Source: Drosophila pseudoobscura
Lineage: Eukaryota > Arthropoda > Insecta > Diptera > Drosophilidae
NCBI RefSeq assembly: GCF_009870125.1
Contig: NC_046679.1
Span: forward strand, 23,808,001-23,872,000
DNA: 64,000 nucleotides
Direction: 5' to 3'
Shown here: piece after piece, positions 59,110 to 64,000 of the stretch
Layout: each line of letters starts with the position of its first letter
How positions within the stretch are numbered: the stretch's first letter is position 1
Translations under genes and position numbers: made by a program
Notes under the pieces: model-generated
What the model was told of the DNA's origin: nothing
What the model saw: only the letters and a program-made list of their open reading frames with translations
Databases searched by the model: none

Positions 59110-59333
59110 TTGACTGCGGTCTTGGGGCGATAGCCAGAGAAGAGCCCATTGAAAAATATGAGAAATATGTTCTGACGAAACTGGAGCAGGACTTGTTCTA
59201 CCATCCAGAAGAAAATGTCCTGCGCTTCCGCACAATTAGTTTGCGCTCCCAAACCATTCCCAGGGAAACCATTCTGCTCTGCTCCATACCCATCTTGGAG
59301 ATGGCAATTTGCAAGGTGCTAAGCGCAGTCTGA
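59110..59333 (+). other. orphan exon-like reading frame, unknown product
   Basis: After a good acceptor (TTTGGCTCTGCAG ending at 59109), an open frame runs 74 codons to TGA at 59331-59333. It encodes GAIAREEPIEKYEKYVLTKL and EQDLFYHPEENVLRFRTISL, ending CSIPILEMAICKVLSAV. The charged, varied composition is coding-like. There is no in-frame ATG near its beginning, and upstream in frame is a TGA at about 59091. It could be the last exon of a gene whose earlier exons I could not place, or a pseudogene fragment. A start at 58951 is open in another frame up to 59133 and would need a frameshift to join. Confidence 0.35.
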
Positions 59334-61343
59334 GGAACAACAACAAATCACTTAGCCCTAATGGCTTCTGGGGTAATGGAAGGAACGTCAGTGCATTTAA
59401 CCGAAAAACCTCAAGCAGTTAAGCGACGTTTTGGTATGAGATGAGGATGACAAGAGTCCCTCATAGAAGGAGCTGTCAAATGGTTGTCTTTTCTTGTCAG
59501 GGAGAAAGTAGAACGTTGCACGATGCTCCGCAAGGGTGAACCCCCACACAGCCAGCTCCCTGTGGATAATGAGCGACCCAATTAGGCAAAGTGAGTGTCG
59601 GTGAGAGAGATGCATATGAACCATAAAACAATTGAACATTGTGCTGCAAGCAATTAACCAAGCAACAACCACAACCCAACATAAAAGGCCACAAAAAGAT
59701 GATGCCAACAAGTGCTGGCTGGAATAGCGAAGGGAAATTCACTTCCTTCTGGGTATGAAACAGAGTGAAAAGCGGGCGCTTAAATACTTAAACGAAGTTG
59801 TGGGCTTTTGTTTGCTGAATGTTTGTTTAATATATGGGAAATGTATATCAATTGAAGAGGGAATGAATGCCTATGAGACGTCCCTTAGGCAGAGGTAGCC
59901 CAAGGTCTAAGAGATCTACTAACCCTCCTCTTGAGACTCAATCTTCATCTTTCAGGACCCTGCTCCGAGCAGTTTCTCCATGATCTTAAAAGTACTTACG
60001 CGTTGTGCAAATTATTTACTTTACATTCTCAGCTTCTTTCACCAAACTAAAGCCTTTATTTATTTGGCTTTATTCCCACTCATCATCGCAACATGTGTAT
60101 GCAATTTAGTCACTCCGATCAATTGCACACAGTTGTCTAACTGTCGGACTGTCATTTGTTTATTAGATTTGTCAATGCAACATTTTTTGCTTTTACTTCG
60201 CCTGGAAAGCCCAGCCCCCCCCCCCCCCCCCCCCCCCCCACATGACCATAAAAATCATTGGAATTGCAAATAGATGGATAGAAAAAACTGGGAAACTTTT
60301 TGGAAGGACGACAAATGCGCCCTCAAACTTGTCGGTGGTGTCACATGCAGGCGATGCGTATAAATTAGAGCTGCCATCGAGTGGTCACCGAGAAGTGGCT
60401 GGCGGAGTGGCCATTGTGCGGCATCTTAAATGTCAAAAGTGACACCCTATCCCCCAGTCAGGGGGCCCTGATCCTGCCCCTTGGCCACTGCACCTGAAGC
60501 AGGCGCTGGCGAAAACAATAAATTTCCCTTTTCCCAGTCACATCGACACACAAAAAACAAGGAGGAATCTAACATGGAAACCACTACCGCTTCGATGGAT
60601 AGTCAGGGGAGGAATGAGGACCCGGTATGGGGGCAAGAAAAATGATGACCACTGGACGCACGGGTGAACATGATGGCCCCATTCCATGACATAAAAAAAA
60701 GTAGCGTTACGTCCAAGGAACAACTTGCTGGCTAATAAAAAGAGGAAGGAAACCAGAGGACAAACCTGTTTCAAATGCATGGGTTTCCCAGGAGGAGGAG
60801 TAGTGCTGTAAATGGCAGGAGAGGGGGTCACTATTATGACCAAGAGTTGAGGGTGTTTAAGCGGAAAAGGTAAGTGCCGTTGAGGTTGTTCCCCATTGCC
60901 ATAGCTGTCGTGTTGTTACTGCCACAGGGCTTTTAGTCAATATCTCAGGCATTTTGCCATTTTTCTTCATTTTTTACGCATACATGTGCAGTCCCAGTCC
61001 CAGTCCCAGTCTCAGTCTCAGACATATGTGTGTGTAAGTTACCCGGAAGTTAAGCTGTTGTTTATGTGTCATAATAAATCATGTTCAATGCACACGAAAC
61101 AATTTCATCTAAGTGGGTAATGGAAAAGACTCCTGTAGTCGTAGTCCACTTCCTTCTGCTGTTCCCTTTGCTGTGATCTATTGTACAGGGAAGTAGTTTT
61201 ACGTGCAGTAGTATTGGGTGATGATAGGCTACAGGAAGCGATAGAGAGGCTTTGTTAACAGTTAAGTAACTTCTAAGATAGAGAATCGATATTTGTAATT
61301 ATTGCCAGGTTCTTCTAGTTATTTGTTAATAGTTAATAGTGAA
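59334..61343. other. intergenic
   Basis: No gene is supported. It contains a C25 homopolymer at 60215-60239 and CAGTCC repeats near 60990-61018. Confidence 0.7.
60215..60239. repeat. C25 homopolymer
   Basis: Twenty-five consecutive C residues, capable of G-quadruplex formation on the opposite strand. Confidence 0.95.
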
Positions 61344-61466
61344 CTAAAAAAAGCTCGGACTGTTGCTGCGAGGCTTGAAGTCCAACTCCTTGGACACCAG
61401 TTTGGCGTTCGACAGCAGCGCTTTCGGCTGACCAACCGAAGAAGATTTGCTGGCACTTTTTGGTGT
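61344..61466 (-). CDS. possible Poc1 C-terminal continuation beyond TAG
   Basis: In frame with Poc1, immediately after its TAG, 40 codons encode TPKSASKSSSVGQPKALLSN and AKLVSKELDFKPRSNSPSFF, then TAG at 61344-61346. Third positions are G/C-rich as in the body of the gene. A 33-nt GT...AG segment (61467-61499) whose removal would keep the frame and delete the stop is present, but 33 nt is below normal fly intron size and its splice sites are weak. Confidence 0.4.
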   Translation of the reverse strand, partial: TPKSASKSSSVGQPKALLSNAKLVSKELDFKPRSNSPSFF

Positions 61467-62585
61467 CTATGGTAGCTTTGTGTGTTCACTGTCAAGCACC
61501 TGGAAGTTTCCGTCCAAAATCTTATAGGCGTGCGACTCGCGCATATCGATGCGAATGCTGTGGTCGTTCGACAAGGCTGTGCTGCTGGCGTTGCTCTGCT
61601 GGTAAACGGAGGCTACACTGGTGTCGCAGCTGGAGGAGAGCAGGGCAGACTTGGCCTCGAACTGGGAGGCATCGTAGGTGTGCAGATTAGACTGCCAAAC
61701 TAAGAGCTGGCGATCGTTGCCACCAGTGGCAAACTTCTCTCCATCCTGGGAAAAGCCCACAGCATTTACGGCCGCCGTATGGCCAGTCAGTGTATAGATG
61801 GGTCTGCCCTCCAGCAGATCCAGAACGCGTATGGTGCAGTCATCGCTTCCGGACAACAGAAAATTTCCGCTGGGATGGAAAGCCACATCATTGACGGGCG
61901 CCGAGTGAACCACATACAGCTGCAGCAGCTGGCTGCCGCCCACATCGATTATTTTGATCCGGTTGCATCCCAGGGCCACGGCCACCATGTTGCCCCAAGG
62001 ATGCCAGGCCACCTGCCGTGGGGCGCCCCGCTCTTCGGTGATGGTGCGCGTGCACTCTCCAGTGTTGACGTCGTAGATACGCAGCGATTTGTCGTCGCTC
62101 ACGGTGGCAATCATCTTGCCGTTGGGGCTGAATTTGGCGGCACGCACCCAGTTGGTCTGCTGGCTGAACGACGAGAGGAACTGGCGTTTGGCCACGCGCC
62201 ATATCTTCACGGACTTGTCGTCGGAGGCTGTCAGCATCATCTGGCCGGTCGGGTCAAAGTCGATACTACGCACCGGCTTGCTGTGGGCCACAAACTCACC
62301 GGATACGCCGCGCACCTTGGGCTCCCAGATCTTCACTGAGCGGTCGTGGCCGGCGGAGGCCACCAGACTGCCCTTTGGCGACCACGCCACTCCATACACA
62401 GGCGATGAATGCGATCCGAAGCGAATGCAGCGTGACGCCTGTTTCAGGTTCCAGATTATCACAGAGCCGTCCAACGATGACGTCGCGATCTGAGACCCTT
62501 CGGGGCTGAAGCGGAGCTGGGTGATGCTGCCCGAGTGGCCAGTGAAGTGGCGGTCGAGGACCGGATCTCTGAACAGTCCCTGCAT
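61467..62585 (-). CDS. Poc1: Poc1 centriolar WD40 protein
   Basis: A single-exon gene of 372 codons on the - strand from ATG 62585. Seven WD40 repeats fill residues about 12-298: each shows the GH...(I/V)(W/R)-type ends, for example TGHSGSITQLRFSPEG and SSLDGSVIIWNL, SAGHDRSVKIWE, SASDDKSVKIW-like, VSDDKSLRIYD, GSDDCTIRVLD and GGNDRQLLVWQSN. The FSPEG, SPKGSLVASAGHDRSV and FDPTGQ series is characteristic of POC1 proteins, which sit in the centriole lumen and stabilise centrioles and basal bodies. Human POC1A is 407 residues. The stretch after the propeller is short and lacks an obvious coiled coil. The TAG at 61467-61469 is followed in frame by 40 more coding-like codons, so the true C-terminus may be longer. 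Confidence 0.92.
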   Translation of the reverse strand: MQGLFRDPVLDRHFTGHSGSITQLRFSPEGSQIATSSLDGSVIIWNLKQASRCIRFGSHSSPVYGVAWSPKGSLVASAGHDRSVKIWEPKVRGVSGEFVAHSKPVRSIDFDPTGQMMLTASDDKSVKIWRVAKRQFLSSFSQQTNWVRAAKFSPNGKMIATVSDDKSLRIYDVNTGECTRTITEERGAPRQVAWHPWGNMVAVALGCNRIKIIDVGGSQLLQLYVVHSAPVNDVAFHPSGNFLLSGSDDCTIRVLDLLEGRPIYTLTGHTAAVNAVGFSQDGEKFATGGNDRQLLVWQSNLHTYDASQFEAKSALLSSSCDTSVASVYQQSNASSTALSNDHSIRIDMRESHAYKILDGNFQVLDSEHTKLP

Positions 62586-63375
62586 GTTTGCGTTTAATAG
62601 GTTTCTTTTTCGAATCGTTTATTTGCTTTTTTAACAAATTATTTTGAAATTTTTGCCGCTTTGTTTGAAGGAAAATGCCGTAAGCATTATTGTGAAGTAT
62701 TAGACGAATTTCAAACATAAAATAACATTTTTTAAAGTTTCTCGAGAACTTGCGGAGCATTTACAGCATCCCATATATTATCTCATCGCTGTGACAACCC
62801 CAACAGCATCTGCGAATTGGTTAATGTATTCACATAAACGCACCCGCAAATCCCAGCTGACATTTTTTATAAACGCTTCTAAATGCAAATAAAAGAAGTC
62901 ACTTAAAAAATTATTCAGCCGCCGACTGGGGACCAACGAAAGCCCAGAGCCGCCTCAACGAGAAATAAATGTGTTAATGTTCGCCCGGAAACGCTTTTCG
63001 AATTCATGTCAGTTTCAGTTTCAGTTTCAGTTTCATGAGGTAACAGAAATTCACAAATTCGCTGTGGTTTCTGCATGGGGGTGGTGTGTGGAGGGGCACG
63101 CGTGTCGCTTACAGAGATTTACTGGGAACAGGACCCATGGGGGAAAGGTAGTCAGTGCCCCAGTCTCCCGCTGACACTCTGCCACAAATGGCAGCTACGT
63201 GGCTCTAGAAACAACAGAGGTATACGTAATCGGACGCATATTACCTTTAAATATTGCATTAAAGGTAAATACTTTAAGAAATTCGTAAAAATGTATGCAA
63301 ATATTTAATCTAGAAGCATGGACAGCTGTCATAGCGATGTTGACTTTAGCTACACTCAAGTTCAAGGCTTGCAAA
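62586..63375. other. Poc1 5' region and intergenic spacer
   Basis: The first 100-200 bp are the presumed Poc1 5' UTR and promoter on the - strand; no clear core element was identified. A (CAGTTT)n repeat lies at 63010-63033. No other gene is seen. Confidence 0.6.
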
Positions 63376-63380
63376 GCAGA

Positions 63381-63418
63381 TATAAATACTTCGAACGCGT
63401 AAAGCCATTCCATCAGTT
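63381..63418 (+). promoter_or_regulatory. TATA/Inr promoter of the 63.4 kb gene
   Basis: TATAAATA at 63381-63388 and TCAGTT (initiator) at 63413-63418, giving a 5' UTR of only about 22 nt. Confidence 0.75.
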
Positions 63419-63436
63419 CGATTTAACACTCGCATA

Positions 63437-63922
63437 ATGTTATCGCGTCTTTCTTTCGTTTTCATAGTGGGAATTTCATTCTTCAGCTCGAGCTATTCCT
63501 ACAGGATCATGGATATTCATGATGATTTTCCGACGTGTCTAGCGAATAATAAACAAATCGGGGAAATGAAACCCATAGATAAACACAAGACTTTCTATAA
63601 GGTTAAAGAAATCAACAGCATGGTTGAGCATGAAGCTCAACCAAATGAAAATAAACCAAACAACTGGCTGATGCGGATCATTAAGATAATACATATACCC
63701 ATGGAAACCCATCTGGAAAACGGAAAACACCAAGAAGAACGCATGAACAGATTCCCCAACCAACCACGTCACATCTCAGTACTACAGCCAAAAAGAGAAG
63801 ATGTCTACCGAAAAAACCAACCCGAAAAAAGTCCTAGAGTTGTGCTCCTTATAAAAGAAAAATCCCATCAAAAAGAACTCCGTATAAGAAAGAGAAATCC
63901 AGTTTTATATCATTTCATGTGA
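63437..63922 (+). CDS. small secreted protein of unknown function
   Basis: An intact single-exon gene of 161 codons behind a classical TATA/Inr promoter. The first ATG after the promoter starts a signal peptide (MLSRLSFVFIVGISFFSSSYS, cleavage likely near residue 21). The mature protein is strongly basic and hydrophilic (KHKTFYKVKE, HQKELRIRKRNP) with no cysteine pattern; only one Cys follows the signal. No family is recognised. Short, TATA-driven, single-exon, secreted genes of this kind in flies are often tissue-restricted, for example male accessory gland or larval products; that is inference. No AATAAA is found before the window ends. Confidence 0.8.
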   Translation: MLSRLSFVFIVGISFFSSSYSYRIMDIHDDFPTCLANNKQIGEMKPIDKHKTFYKVKEINSMVEHEAQPNENKPNNWLMRIIKIIHIPMETHLENGKHQEERMNRFPNQPRHISVLQPKREDVYRKNQPEKSPRVVLLIKEKSHQKELRIRKRNPVLYHFM

Positions 63923-64000
63923 TGCTTATTTTCCAATCAATTAGGCATTCTAATGTTTGAAGGAAACCAATGAATTGTTATATCTTTATTTCATTTACAT

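Overview
The window is nuclear DNA from a Drosophila. The evidence is the near-identity of the conserved exons to the fly nuclear receptor gene seven-up (svp), short GT-AG introns of about 60 bp in the small genes, DRE and Motif 1 core promoter elements, and opa-type CAG/CAA repeats. The many perfect hexamer microsatellites (GGCTCT, CGTACT, GACTCC types) suggest an obscura-group species, but that is inference. Most of the sequence is non-coding, as is usual around a developmental regulator with large introns and flanking deserts.

From 1 to about 18.0 kb lies the 3' two-thirds of svp on the + strand; the N-terminal exon is upstream of the window. An exon at 3889-4038 carries the second half of the DNA-binding domain. 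An exon at 8304-8855 carries the first part of the ligand-binding domain. If the donor at 8856 is ignored, that exon runs on to a stop at 9745 and gives the long isoform with a low-complexity tail. If the donor is used, it is joined to 15945-16102 and 16288-16404 and gives the canonical COUP-TF C-terminus with helix 12. A 250-codon open frame follows in the 3' UTR, in frame with svp.

From 18.0 to 36.5 kb is a desert with one gene, a TATA-driven secreted protein of 439 aa (26816-28135). From 36.5 to 43.7 kb is a small cluster: two tRNA-Thr(TGT) genes on the - strand with shared flanks, a divergent pair of small genes around a DRE/Motif 1 promoter (both look frame-interrupted, one possibly COX7A-like), a 0.3 kb MITE-like element, and an intact 501-codon gene resembling UBE3D.

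From 43.7 to 61.3 kb is a second desert, with simple repeats, one orphan exon-like reading frame near 59.1-59.3 kb and little else recognisable. At the right end are a Poc1 centriole WD40 gene on the - strand (61467-62585, with a coding-like in-frame continuation beyond its TAG) and a small TATA-driven secreted-protein gene (63437-63922). Apart from the svp exons the genes do not form a functional unit. The most interesting leads are the svp 3' UTR frame, the Poc1 stop, the broken divergent pair and the tRNA duplication.
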